Positions 10,099 to 18,603 of a DNA stretch of 64,000 nt are shown here, one piece after another. Numbering within the stretch: the first letter of the stretch is position 1; the number at the start of each line of letters is the position of its first letter. The position numbers and the translations under genes are program-made. Below the pieces are notes generated by a model. It was not told the DNA's origin, searched no databases, and saw only the letters and a program-made list of their open reading frames with translations. The DNA lies in NCBI RefSeq assembly GCF_002564105.1, contig NZ_PDBX01000001.1, forward strand, positions 744,001 through 808,000, read 5' to 3'. This DNA comes from Collimonas sp. PA-H2. Its GTDB lineage: Bacteria; Pseudomonadota; Gammaproteobacteria; Burkholderiales; Burkholderiaceae_D.

Positions 10099-10332
10099 TT
10101 ACCCGGTCAGGGCAACCAGGTTATCGACCTCGATCTTGGCAAATTCGACGCTGCTGTCAAACGCCGCATGCAAGGTGCTGTGCGCGCTTTCGGTATTGGT
10201 GCGGCTGGAAACGCTGGCGTCGCCCTTCAGTATCTGGTAGCCGTCATGCCACAGGTCGTCGTGGCCCTGCACGGGTTTCGGCACAATGCTATAGCCGCGA
10301 TATTCGACGTTCTGGCTGCTTTGATCGCTCAT
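10099..10332 (-). CDS. Small conserved-looking hypothetical protein
   Basis: A 77-aa soluble protein from ATG 10332 (MSDQSSQNVEYRGYSIVPKP). It has no signal peptide or membrane segment. The YRGYSIVPKPVQ and DGYQILKGDASVSSRTNTES pattern looks like a small beta-rich domain of the kind found in short betaproteobacterial hypothetical proteins; I cannot name the family with confidence. It stands alone: the acylase gene ends up to it on the same strand with its start at 10022, and the ferritin-like gene is divergent. Function unknown. Confidence 0.65.
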   Translation of the reverse strand: MSDQSSQNVEYRGYSIVPKPVQGHDDLWHDGYQILKGDASVSSRTNTESAHSTLHAAFDSSVEFAKIEVDNLVALTG

Positions 10333-10471
10333 ACATTCACCTCGCTACAAATAAGAGTAATCCTAGCATGAGCCGCAAATACGCACATTGCTGAAAAATC
10401 GTGTACCTTGAACCTATTGCCGAGGAATGCGTCATACCTTCATCAGTCACAACCAACCGGAGAGATTGATC

Positions 10472-11299
10472 ATGCACAAAGGTCGCGAAGAGAGTACGCA
10501 TTGGAAAATCGCCGATCTGGATTTTTCAAAAATCGATATCGCGCAAGTACGCCCCGATGAAAACCTGTTTTACCTGGTTGCCTGCGCCTCGTTTGTGGAG
10601 AGCGGTTCAGATCTCTATACGCAGAATCTGGTTGATTATTATGGCGACGAACCGGAAATCTCCAGCTGGCTGCGTGAACAATGGGAAGTAGAAGAACTGC
10701 AGCACGGCCAGGCGCTGCGCGCCTATGTCGAATATATCTGGCCGGAATTCGACTGGCCGGCCGCCTACGCCAATTTCCTGAGCGAGTATTCCAGCTATTG
10801 CAAAGTTGAGCTGCTGGAACCCAGCAAGGGACTGGAAATGGTAGCGCGCTGCGTGGTGGAAGCCGGCACCGCCACCTTCTACAGTGCGCTGTCGCGCAGC
10901 ACCAGCGAGCCGGTAATGAAAGACCTGGCGTCGCGCATCGCCAAGGACGAAGTGAATCACTACAAGCATTTCTTCCGCTACTTCCGGCGCTTCCGCCAGA
11001 ACGAGGGTTTGCGCCGGCATCGCATCTTTGGCGCCTTGCGCCGCCGCACCATGGAAATGAAAAACGAAGACGCCGCCTGCGCCCTGCGTCACGTGCTCGG
11101 CACCAGGGCGCCGTCGCTTGCCAATGACCAGGCCATGCTGCGGCGCATACACAGCAAGATGAACACTACCATCCGCGCTCACCTGTCCGCCGACATGACC
11201 ATCAAGATGATCATGCGGCCGCTGGATTTGCCGCCAACCGTGCAGACCATGGTGGCCTACCCGGTGACGCAGATCATGAACAAAGTGTTCTTGCGCTAG
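10472..11299 (+). CDS. Ferritin-like diiron protein
   Basis: ATG 10472 (MHKGREESTHWKIADLDFSK) follows a GGAGAG ribosome site; the open frame runs back to 10427 without support. The 275-aa protein is helical and has the two-motif pattern of ferritin-like diiron proteins: Glu43, Glu75-x-x-His78 (EELQH), Glu130 (VVEAGTATFY) and Glu160-x-x-His163 (DEVNHYKHF). Spacing resembles rubrerythrin/acyl-ACP-desaturase-type four-helix bundles rather than iron-storage ferritin. It is probably an oxidase or oxygenase of unknown substrate. It is a single gene between the divergent small hypothetical and a convergent amidohydrolase. Confidence 0.8.
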   Translation: MHKGREESTHWKIADLDFSKIDIAQVRPDENLFYLVACASFVESGSDLYTQNLVDYYGDEPEISSWLREQWEVEELQHGQALRAYVEYIWPEFDWPAAYANFLSEYSSYCKVELLEPSKGLEMVARCVVEAGTATFYSALSRSTSEPVMKDLASRIAKDEVNHYKHFFRYFRRFRQNEGLRRHRIFGALRRRTMEMKNEDAACALRHVLGTRAPSLANDQAMLRRIHSKMNTTIRAHLSADMTIKMIMRPLDLPPTVQTMVAYPVTQIMNKVFLR

Positions 11300-11304
11300 C
11301 GCCG

Positions 11305-12150
11305 CTACAAACGATAGAAGCGCTGTGCATTGCCTCCCATGATCTGTTGCTTTTCCCAGGGCTCCAGGATTGCCAGCAACACCTCGGTAACCTCCAGCCA
11401 GCGGTCGTAGTCCGCCGCCAGTTTGAGCACCGGCCAGTCGCTGCCCCAGATCACCCGCTCCGCCCCGAAAGCTTCCAGCACATGCACAGCATAGGGTTGC
11501 AGCTGGGAGATTTGCCAGCCGGCAGCCGCCTCCGTCACCAGGCCGGATAATTTGCAGTACACCTGCGGCAAGGCCGCCAGCTGGCTGATCAGCGAGCGCC
11601 AGGGTTCCATCCGTCCGTCCGCGATGTGCGGCTTGGCGGCATGGTCGATGACCAGCGGCAGTTCCGGGTAGCGCTTGGCAAACGCCAGCAAGGCCGGCAA
11701 ATGACGCGGCAAGACCAGCGCATCCAGGCTCAGCCGATGACGCTGCATGGCGGCGATCGCCGGCGCCAGCAGCGGATCGTCTATCCAGTCGTCGGCCAAG
11801 TCCTGCAGCATGGGCCGCAGGCCGCGCATTTTCGAATGGCTCGCCAGCACAGCGATCTGCTGCGTGGCATGCGCTGACTTCAAGTCGGTCCAACCGACCA
11901 CGGCGCGGATAAACGGGTTCTGTTCCGCCAGGCCGAGCATGAACAAGGTATCGCTCGTGCTTGGCAAGGATTGCACCAGCACGCTGCCGCCTATGCCATG
12001 CTGTTGCAGCAGCGGCGCCAGGTCGGGCGGCAGGAAATCGCGGTGGATAGCCGCCAGTCCTGGCGGCGGCCATTGCCCTGCCCGGTTGGCCAGCAGCCAG
12101 AAATGCTGATGGGCGTCGATGCGCATGACGCCGCCGTTTTCAAGAACCAT
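11305..12150 (-). CDS. Amidohydrolase family 2 protein (L-fuconolactonase-like)
   Basis: A 281-aa TIM-barrel hydrolase. The N-terminal MRIDAHQHFW carries the HxH-type metal motif as HQHFW; later motifs are LVIDHAAKPHI, YCKLSGLVTEA and ERVIWGSDWPVL, the last with the typical catalytic Asp. This pattern fits the COG3618 group that includes L-fuconolactonase and related sugar-lactone hydrolases. The start at 12150 is preceded by AGGAAGGA; an internal ATG at 12126 would give MRIDAHQHF and is a plausible alternative. No other sugar-catabolic genes are adjacent, so the substrate is unknown. Confidence 0.85.
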   Translation of the reverse strand: MVLENGGVMRIDAHQHFWLLANRAGQWPPPGLAAIHRDFLPPDLAPLLQQHGIGGSVLVQSLPSTSDTLFMLGLAEQNPFIRAVVGWTDLKSAHATQQIAVLASHSKMRGLRPMLQDLADDWIDDPLLAPAIAAMQRHRLSLDALVLPRHLPALLAFAKRYPELPLVIDHAAKPHIADGRMEPWRSLISQLAALPQVYCKLSGLVTEAAAGWQISQLQPYAVHVLEAFGAERVIWGSDWPVLKLAADYDRWLEVTEVLLAILEPWEKQQIMGGNAQRFYRL

Positions 12151-12279
12151 TGCGTTTCATCCTTCCTGCTACAATCAATGCAGCACGTTTCCGGTTTTCC
12201 ACCTGCAACGGCTGGTTTGTTATATTAAGCCGCTAGCCGGGCCTCGTCGCGGCCAGGCAATTCGCGACCCAAAAAGGTC

Positions 12280-12296
12280 TATTGGCTGGACCAATA
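12280..12296. promoter_or_regulatory. TATTGG-N5-CCAATA palindrome in divergent promoter region
   Basis: A perfect 6-bp inverted repeat lies in the 307-base gap between the amidohydrolase (minus) and the TctD-like regulator (plus). Palindromes with TTGG/CCAA arms are common GntR-type operators, but no such regulator is nearby. The rest of the gap holds nothing else I can name. Confidence 0.3.
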
Positions 12297-12457
12297 ATAG
12301 CATGCACAATTTTGACCGGGCAATTGAAAACCGCCTGGAATCCCGCTAAATCTTCGCTCTGTCAAGCAGCATGCCCCGCAGCCGCAATTGCGGACTTATA
12401 ATTCGCGTCATCGCATGGCGATAATAAACATGCGGCATCCCCTGGGTGGAAACGAAT

Positions 12458-13132
12458 ATGCGAATATTGCTGGTAGAAGACAACAGGCCACTGTCCGAAT
12501 GGCTGGCGCTTACCTTGCACCGAAACAAATATGCAGTCGACTGCGTGTATAACGGCGCCGACGCCGATCACCTGCTGCTGACCCAGCAATATGAACTGGT
12601 TATCCTTGACTTGTCCCTGCCCAAGCTGCAAGGCAGTGAGGTGCTCAGGCGGCTGCGCGCGCGCCATAACAATGTGCCGGTGCTGATCCTGACCGCCAAC
12701 AATTCGGTCGAAGGCCGCATCGGCAGCCTCGACAGCGGCGCCGACGACTACATGGCCAAGCCGTTCGACGTGCACGAGCTGGAGGCGCGCATCCGCGCCC
12801 TGCTGCGGCGCGCCAGCCATCAAAAGAATCCGGTCCTGCAATGCGGTTCGCTCAGCTATGACAGCAACAGCCTGATCTTTTCGATAGACGGCGTCGCGCT
12901 CACCCTGACGCGGCGCGAACACGCCGTGCTGGAGACGCTGATCATGAAAATGGGCAAGACTGTCAGCAAGCAAGCGCTGGCGGAAAGCCTGTACGCCATG
13001 GATGAAGAAGTGTCGCAAGACGCCATCGAAGTCTATATCCACCGCATCCGCAAGAAACTGGAGCATGGCGACGCCGCCATCATCACCTTGCGCGGACTCG
13101 GCTACCTGCTGCAGCACCAGCATGTGGTTTAA
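12458..13132 (+). CDS. Two-component response regulator, OmpR family (TctD-like)
   Basis: A GTG at 12446 is in frame, but ATG 12458 (MRILLVEDNRPLSEWLALTL) sits 8 bases after a GGGTGG site and starts exactly at the receiver domain. The 224-aa protein has acidic residues in VEDN, the phosphoacceptor Asp51 (VILDLSLP), the conserved Lys in MAKPFD, and a C-terminal winged helix (ALTLTRREHAVLETL, IEVYIHRIRKKLE, TLRGLGYLL). The short receiver style matches the TctD/QseB group. It overlaps the kinase gene by 11 bases, and a porin gene follows, suggesting control of outer-membrane uptake. Confidence 0.92.
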   Translation: MRILLVEDNRPLSEWLALTLHRNKYAVDCVYNGADADHLLLTQQYELVILDLSLPKLQGSEVLRRLRARHNNVPVLILTANNSVEGRIGSLDSGADDYMAKPFDVHELEARIRALLRRASHQKNPVLQCGSLSYDSNSLIFSIDGVALTLTRREHAVLETLIMKMGKTVSKQALAESLYAMDEEVSQDAIEVYIHRIRKKLEHGDAAIITLRGLGYLLQHQHVV

Positions 13133-14660
13133 CAGCCTGCGCACCCAGCTGCTGCTGTGGCTGCTGGTGCCGCTGGTGCTGTTCGTCGGCTTTAATGCCT
13201 GGGTCACTTACAACAACGCCATCGAGATGGCGACTGTGGTGCATGACCGCATGCTGCTGGGTTCGGCGCGCATCATCGCCGAACAGATACGCTATGAAGA
13301 CGAGACCCTGCAGGTGACGATTCCGCCGGCAGCGCTGGAACTGTTCCAGTCCGATTCGCATGACCTGATCTACTACCGCGTGGTGACGGGGCATGGCGCA
13401 CTGCTGGCCGGACAGCCCGATTTGCCGGCGCCGCCGAAAGCCAGCCATAACGAGGAAGCCGTCTATTTCAACGCGACGTTCCGCGATGAACCGGTGCGCA
13501 TCGTCGCTTTTTTCCAGCAAGTGGTCGGCAACCCGGAACGCGCGCCGGTCATCATCGAAGTCGCGCAAACCCAGCATTCCTACAACGCGCTGTCGGACCG
13601 CATGTGGGAACACACGGTGCAGGAGCAGCTGGTAATCCTGCTGCTGGTGGGCCTGCTGCTGCTGCTCGGCCTGCGCCATGGACTGGCGCCGATGATGCGC
13701 TTGCGCGACCGCGTACAGCGCCGCAAGCCAGGCGCCCTGGAAGAGCTCGACACCGCGCCGGTGCCTTCCGAGCTGGTGCCGCTGGTGCACGCCATCAATG
13801 ACTACGTACAGCGGTTGGACGAGCATATGTCGGCGCAGGGACGCTTCCTGGCCAATGCATCGCATCAGCTGCGCACGCCGCTGACAGTGCTCAACACTCA
13901 AGTCGACTATGGCTTGCGCAGCAGCGACAGCGCCAGCAAGGATGCCGCGCTGCGCGCGATCAACAAGGGCATACAGCACGGCATCCGGCTGGTGAACCAG
14001 CTGCTGACCCTGTCCAACGCCGAAACCGGCACCGGCCATCCCTTGCGCCAAAGCGATGTCAACCTGATCGAGGTGGTGCAAAGAGTGATCGAAGAACTGG
14101 CCACCCTGGCGCAGAGCAAAGGCATCGATCTCGGTTTCGAATTCCGCGACAATCCGGTCATGGTGCGGGCCACCCCATCCATGCTGGAAGAGCTGGTGGC
14201 CAATCTGCTCGACAATGCGTTGCGCTATACGCCGGCCGGCGGCATCGTGACGCTTGCCGTCGACGGCAACGAGCACGGCACGCTGCTGCGGGTGGAGGAC
14301 AACGGTCCCGGCATTCCCGAAGCTGAACGGGAACGTGTTTTCGAACGCTTCTATCGCCTGCAGGAAGACCGTTCCGACGGCAGCGGCCTGGGCCTGGCGA
14401 TCGTCCGCGAAATTGCGGCGGCCAGCAAGGCTGAAGTTGCATTATCGACACCACCCTGCGGCAACGGCTTGCTGGTGACGATCAGCTTTCCGCCCCTGCC
14501 CAGCCCTACCCGGCGGCCGCGGGTGGATCGCAAACAACACAGTGAGGCCTTTTCAGAAGAAAACTTACAGTCAGCTTTCAAATCCGGGATATATTTCACC
14601 TCAGCTGTGGCGCGGTTTCCACAGTCGAAACACCCTGATTTGCGCTCTGAAAGCAGTTAG
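13122..14660 (+). CDS. Sensor histidine kinase (TctE-like)
   Basis: ATG 13122 (MWFNSLRTQLLLWLLVPLVL) lies inside the end of the regulator gene, giving a 512-aa kinase. A first membrane segment spans residues 8-28, a roughly 140-residue periplasmic domain follows (2CSK_N/TctE-type), and a second membrane segment is at 168-185. The dimerisation motif NASHQLRTPL holds His248. ATPase boxes are NLLDNALRYTP, EDNGPGIPEAERERVFERFYR and GSGLGLAIV. The tail after about residue 460 is a longer, low-complexity extension. TctE kinases sense tricarboxylates in other bacteria, but no tctCBA transporter is adjacent here, so the ligand is open. Confidence 0.92.
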   Translation: MWFNSLRTQLLLWLLVPLVLFVGFNAWVTYNNAIEMATVVHDRMLLGSARIIAEQIRYEDETLQVTIPPAALELFQSDSHDLIYYRVVTGHGALLAGQPDLPAPPKASHNEEAVYFNATFRDEPVRIVAFFQQVVGNPERAPVIIEVAQTQHSYNALSDRMWEHTVQEQLVILLLVGLLLLLGLRHGLAPMMRLRDRVQRRKPGALEELDTAPVPSELVPLVHAINDYVQRLDEHMSAQGRFLANASHQLRTPLTVLNTQVDYGLRSSDSASKDAALRAINKGIQHGIRLVNQLLTLSNAETGTGHPLRQSDVNLIEVVQRVIEELATLAQSKGIDLGFEFRDNPVMVRATPSMLEELVANLLDNALRYTPAGGIVTLAVDGNEHGTLLRVEDNGPGIPEAERERVFERFYRLQEDRSDGSGLGLAIVREIAAASKAEVALSTPPCGNGLLVTISFPPLPSPTRRPRVDRKQHSEAFSEENLQSAFKSGIYFTSAVARFPQSKHPDLRSESS

Positions 14661-14736
14661 TAAGCTTGTGAATTTTATAGTCTGCGGACCGATCCACGCG
14701 ATTGGCAAATTTAACTATAAATATCTGGAGACACAA

Positions 14737-15870
14737 ATGAAAAAATCGCTGCTGGCGCTGGCCGCCCTCGCGACCCTGGGATCCGTGAGTACTGTCCATG
14801 CCCAATCCAATGTCACCATCTATGGCTTGATCGACGCCACCATCAGCACCGTCAACCACGCTGACAAACAAGGCGACCGCCTGACCGGGATTCCGGTCGC
14901 ATGGTTCAGCGGCAACCGCCTTGGCTTCCGCGGCGCTGAAGATCTGGGCGGCGGCATGAAAGCCATTTTCAAGCTGGAAGCGGAATTCGTGGTCGGCACC
15001 GGTGAGATGGATACACCGGGCGTGCTGTTCAACCGCGACTCCTGGGTTGGTTTGCAAGACACTACTTTCGGCCAGATCACACTGGGCCGCCAAAACACCC
15101 TGGCGCGGGATTTTTCCCAGGTCTACGGCGACGCCTACGGCTCCAAGCTGGGCCTGGAAGAAGGCGGCTTCACCAACAACAACAACTTCAAGCAGTTGAT
15201 TTTCTACTCCGGCAGCGCCACCGGCACTCGTTACGATCGTGGCCTGGTCTGGAAGAAGGTATTCAGCAACGGCGTGGTGGCAGGTCTGGGTTACCAGTTC
15301 GGCAACACCGCCGGCCAGTTCGCGCGCAATACCACCAAATCTGCAGCGATCGGCTACAACGGTTCGAACTTCATCGTTTCCGGCTTTATCAACCAGGCCG
15401 ATGTCGGCAACGGCGTCGATACCAACCTCGAAAAGCACAAATCTTTTGGGCTGGGCGGCAGCTACATTTTCGATCTGGTGCGTTTGAATGCCGGCTACTT
15501 CCATTACACGGCAGAGCAAGGTGCACTCGGCCAGCGTAAGGACAATGCGTACACCGTATCGGCCAAATTCACGCCGCAAGGTTCGTTTGACTATGAAATC
15601 GGCTACCAGGTGATGAAGGCTGACAACGCTGCCTACAACGCAGCCGGCACCAGCACCCTGAACGCCTACGCCGACGCCAGCGGCTCGACCGCCACCGGCA
15701 GCGGCAACAAGAAAACCCTGTACGGTTCGACCTTCTACCATCTGTCGAAGCGTACCGAACTGTATGTGGCTGCCGACTATATGAAACTTAGCGACGGCTA
15801 TCGCGTCGGTTCGGCCAACGGCTTCAAGAACCAGACTGAATTCGCGATGGGCATGCGCACCCGCTTCTAG
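14737..15870 (+). CDS. Gram-negative porin (Burkholderia/Omp32 type)
   Basis: The start is ATG 14737 after CTGGAG; it begins a signal peptide (MKKSLLALAALATLGSVSTV, cleavage after HAQ). The open frame reaches back to 14542 but overlaps the kinase tail. The 377-aa precursor begins its mature part with SNVTIYGLIDATIS and contains GNRLGFRGAEDLGGGMKAIF, NRDSWVGL and a C-terminal TEFAMGMRTRF ending in Phe, all typical of 16-stranded trimeric porins of betaproteobacteria. It is 76 bases downstream of the TctE-like kinase, has its own likely promoter, and is followed by a strong terminator. Confidence 0.95.
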   Translation: MKKSLLALAALATLGSVSTVHAQSNVTIYGLIDATISTVNHADKQGDRLTGIPVAWFSGNRLGFRGAEDLGGGMKAIFKLEAEFVVGTGEMDTPGVLFNRDSWVGLQDTTFGQITLGRQNTLARDFSQVYGDAYGSKLGLEEGGFTNNNNFKQLIFYSGSATGTRYDRGLVWKKVFSNGVVAGLGYQFGNTAGQFARNTTKSAAIGYNGSNFIVSGFINQADVGNGVDTNLEKHKSFGLGGSYIFDLVRLNAGYFHYTAEQGALGQRKDNAYTVSAKFTPQGSFDYEIGYQVMKADNAAYNAAGTSTLNAYADASGSTATGSGNKKTLYGSTFYHLSKRTELYVAADYMKLSDGYRVGSANGFKNQTEFAMGMRTRF

Positions 15871-15927
15871 CCCTATTTTTAACCCTGTTTGAATCCGGCG
15901 TCATTGCCGGGACTGCCGTAAAACTTG

Positions 15928-15964
15928 AAGCTGGCAAGGACTCTATGGTCTTGCCAGCTTTTTT
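15928..15964 (+). terminator. Intrinsic terminator after the porin gene
   Basis: A perfect 11-bp stem (AAGCTGGCAAG at 15928-15938 with CTTGCCAGCTT at 15950-15960) and an 11-base loop are followed by a T run. It lies 58 bases after the porin stop codon. Confidence 0.9.
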
Positions 15965-16130
15965 ATTGCCGGCAACTGTTGCCGGCTTCAGGCGCGATTT
16001 TCCGTACAGAACTATCCATTCCGCCTCCTCAGCCAGCGCTAAGTATTTGCAACTATCCTGTCGCCAGCAAGTCTCAAACGACCAAATTGACGCAGCGGCA
16101 TCTCGCTAGATCCTGAAACTTAAAGGCCCC

Positions 16131-16727
16131 ATGGAAGAATTCAATCAATCGCTGTTCCTGTTATTCAACGCCAGCGCGCATCCCAATCCGATCACCCTCA
16201 ACACCGCGATGGTTGCTGCAGACCTGCTCATTTACCTGATTCCGGTTTCGCTGCTGGTCGGCTGGCTGCGCGGCTCAGAAGCCACCCGCAAGCTGATGCT
16301 GGAAGCAGTCGTGGCCGGCATCGTCGGCCTCTCCATCAGCATGCTGTGCGGCATGCTCTGGCAGCATCCGCGGCCTTTCGCGATCGGCCTCGGCACCAAC
16401 TTCCTGGCGCACAGCCCGGATTCATCGTTCCCCAGCGATCACCTGACGCTGCAGTGGAGCGTCGCTTTCAGCTTCCTGCTGCACAAGCGCTTGCGCACTC
16501 TCGGCCTGGTGTACAGCCTGCTCGGCTTGCCGATGGCGTGGGCGCGCATGTATCTGGGCGTCCACTATCCATTCGACATGGCGGGCGCCGCCGCGGTCGC
16601 CGCGGTCAGCGCCATCATCTGCCATCGCTGCACGCCTTGGTTCATGGCGCCGCTGTTCCGCTGCGCTTCCGCCATCTACGGCTTCCTGTTTGCGCCGCTG
16701 ATCCGGCGCGGCTGGATGATGAAGTAA
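16131..16727 (+). CDS. PAP2-family phosphatase, undecaprenyl-diphosphatase (BcrC-like)
   Basis: A 198-aa membrane protein with about five hydrophobic segments. The acid phosphatase motifs are visible: WQHPRP (Arg81-Pro82), PSDH (101-104) and RMYLGVHYPFD with His145. This arrangement and length match BcrC/YbjG-type enzymes that dephosphorylate undecaprenyl pyrophosphate in the inner membrane, recycling the lipid carrier for peptidoglycan; some members confer bacitracin resistance. It is a single gene between the porin and a convergent CoA-transferase. A general lipid phosphatase role cannot be excluded. Confidence 0.88.
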   Translation: MEEFNQSLFLLFNASAHPNPITLNTAMVAADLLIYLIPVSLLVGWLRGSEATRKLMLEAVVAGIVGLSISMLCGMLWQHPRPFAIGLGTNFLAHSPDSSFPSDHLTLQWSVAFSFLLHKRLRTLGLVYSLLGLPMAWARMYLGVHYPFDMAGAAAVAAVSAIICHRCTPWFMAPLFRCASAIYGFLFAPLIRRGWMMK

Positions 16728-16754
16728 CGATCCGGAAAGCTAGTTCCACTATGT

Positions 16755-17978
16755 TCAGATCACGCCCTGCTCGCGCAGCGCGGCGATCTGCTCCGGACTT
16801 CTGCCGATACCTGCCAATATCTCAGCGGTATGCTGGCCCAGTTCGGGACCGACCCAGTTAGTCTGACCCGGCGTCGCCGACAGCTTGGGCACGATGCCCG
16901 GCAGGTCGATCGGCTGGCCATCCGGTAACGTATGCTGCTGGATCATGTCGCGCGCGCGGAAATGCGGGTCCTGGTGAATGTCCGCAGCGGTATATACTTT
17001 GCTGCTCGGCACTTCCGCCTGCTCCAGCACTTGCAGCACGTGCTCCAGCGCATGTTGCGAAGTCCATTCGGTGATGGCGGCGTCGAGCATATCGTTGTTC
17101 TGCGCGCGGCCGTCATTGCGCGCCAGGCGTGGATCTTCGGCGAGGTCGCCGCGGCCGATGGCATGCATCAGGCGCTTGAAGATACTGTCGCCATTGCCAG
17201 CGATGATCACATAATGTTCACCCCGCTCATCGCTCAGGCAAGGATAGGTGCTGGACGGCGAAATGCCGGGGAAGCTGGCGCCGGTGCGTTCGCGTACGAA
17301 GCCGAATTCGGCGTATTCGGGAATCAGGCTTTCCATCACGCCGAACACCGCTTCATACAAGGCGATATCGATGAACTGCCCTTTGCCGCCATTGGCCTTC
17401 AGGTGATGCATGGCCAGCAGCGCGCCGATCACGCCATACAAGGACGCTAGCGTGTCGCCGATGCTGACGCCGACCCGCACCGGCGGCCGGTCCGGATAGC
17501 CGGCCAGGTTGCGCAAGCCGCCCATCGACTCGGCAATCGCGGCAAATCCCGGGCGCGCATGATAGGGACCGTCCTGACCGTAGCCGGAAACGCGCACCAT
17601 GATCAGGTTCGGGTTGATCTTTGACAGCTGCTCCCAACCGAGGCCCCAGCCCTCCAGCGTGCCGGGGCGGAAATTCTCGATCACGATATCGGCATCCTTG
17701 ACCAGGTCGCGCACGATCTGCTGACCCTGCTCTGATTTCAGGTTCAGCGTCACCGATTTCTTGTTGCGGCTCTGCGAATACCACCATAGCGAGGTGCCGT
17801 TGTGCAGCTTGCGCCACTTGCGCAGCGGATCGCCGTCGCCGGGCGACTCGATCTTGATGACCTCGGCGCCGAACTGGCCCAGCAGGCTGGCGGCATAGGG
17901 GCCGGCAATCAAGGTGCCGAGTTCGATCACCTTGACGCCCTGGAGGGAGGATTGCTGTTCTGCGGATGGCTGGTTCAT
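16755..17978 (-). CDS. CoA-transferase family III (CaiB/BaiF) protein
   Basis: A full-length 407-aa protein. LQGVKVIELGTLIAGPYAAS, GAEVIKIESPGDGDPLRKW and SVTLNLKSEQGQ form the conserved N-terminal CoA-binding part, and GVSIGDTLASLYGVIGALLA contains the Asp that forms the acyl intermediate in formyl-CoA transferase. Unlike the partial racemase-like gene at the left edge, it lacks the GHDMNY racemase motif, so a true CoA transferase acting on a carboxylic acid is likely. Neighbours are unrelated and convergent or divergent, so donor and acceptor are unknown. Confidence 0.9.
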   Translation of the reverse strand: MNQPSAEQQSSLQGVKVIELGTLIAGPYAASLLGQFGAEVIKIESPGDGDPLRKWRKLHNGTSLWWYSQSRNKKSVTLNLKSEQGQQIVRDLVKDADIVIENFRPGTLEGWGLGWEQLSKINPNLIMVRVSGYGQDGPYHARPGFAAIAESMGGLRNLAGYPDRPPVRVGVSIGDTLASLYGVIGALLAMHHLKANGGKGQFIDIALYEAVFGVMESLIPEYAEFGFVRERTGASFPGISPSSTYPCLSDERGEHYVIIAGNGDSIFKRLMHAIGRGDLAEDPRLARNDGRAQNNDMLDAAITEWTSQHALEHVLQVLEQAEVPSSKVYTAADIHQDPHFRARDMIQQHTLPDGQPIDLPGIVPKLSATPGQTNWVGPELGQHTAEILAGIGRSPEQIAALREQGVI

Positions 17979-18246
17979 GTCTGTAATCTGCTGGCTGCGG
18001 ATCGCCGATTATAGAATATGTCCGCACGTGCACGGCTAAGAACGGCGCCAGCCCTGGCTTCGGCGGAAAAATACGTGCCGCAACGCAACAATTACTCGCA
18101 TCGCCAGGCCCGTTGCGGCTGGCCGCCGCCGACGGGTTAGAATAGCATGTAGCGCCACGCAACATGTGCAACCAGAAGTAACTCCTTTTGGCTGCTGCTG
18201 GCGCGCGGTCTACTATTTAATCACTAAGAAATGCGTGGGAAATATC

Positions 18247-18591
18247 ATGAAGAAAATTGTTCTGATGGTACTGGCTGCAGCGGCCCTGATGGCGACCAGT
18301 TCGGCCAGCTTTGCATACGGCTATTATGGACATGGCGGCTTCTACGGCCCGCGCTTTGGCGTCACCATAGGCGGACCGCTGTACTGGGGCCCGCCGCCGG
18401 TGTACTACGCGCCGCCGCCGGTCTATTACGCACCGGCGCCGGTGTATGTGGAACCCGAACCGCAAACCTATATAGAAAAAGCCCCTAACTACGCTTATTA
18501 CTGCCCGAGTCCGGCGGGCTATTATCCGCAGATCCCGCGCTGCCCCAAAGGCTGGATGAAAGTATTGCCGGATGAAGCTCAACCTCGATAA
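18247..18591 (+). CDS. Small secreted Tyr/Pro-rich protein
   Basis: ATG 18247 starts a signal peptide (MKKIVLMVLAAAALMATSSA, cleavage near SFA, residue 23). The 114-aa product then has Gly/Tyr-rich sequence and three tandem copies of a PPPVYYAP-like unit (residues 50-75), ending with a Cys-containing region (YYCPSPAGYYPQIPRCPKGW) that could form a disulfide. The family is common in Burkholderiales as short exported proteins of unknown role. It is 12 bases before a lipoprotein gene with a similar Tyr/Pro-rich tail, so the two form a small operon. Confidence 0.8.
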   Translation: MKKIVLMVLAAAALMATSSASFAYGYYGHGGFYGPRFGVTIGGPLYWGPPPVYYAPPPVYYAPAPVYVEPEPQTYIEKAPNYAYYCPSPAGYYPQIPRCPKGWMKVLPDEAQPR

Positions 18592-18603
18592 GGCGGTGTA
18601 ACG

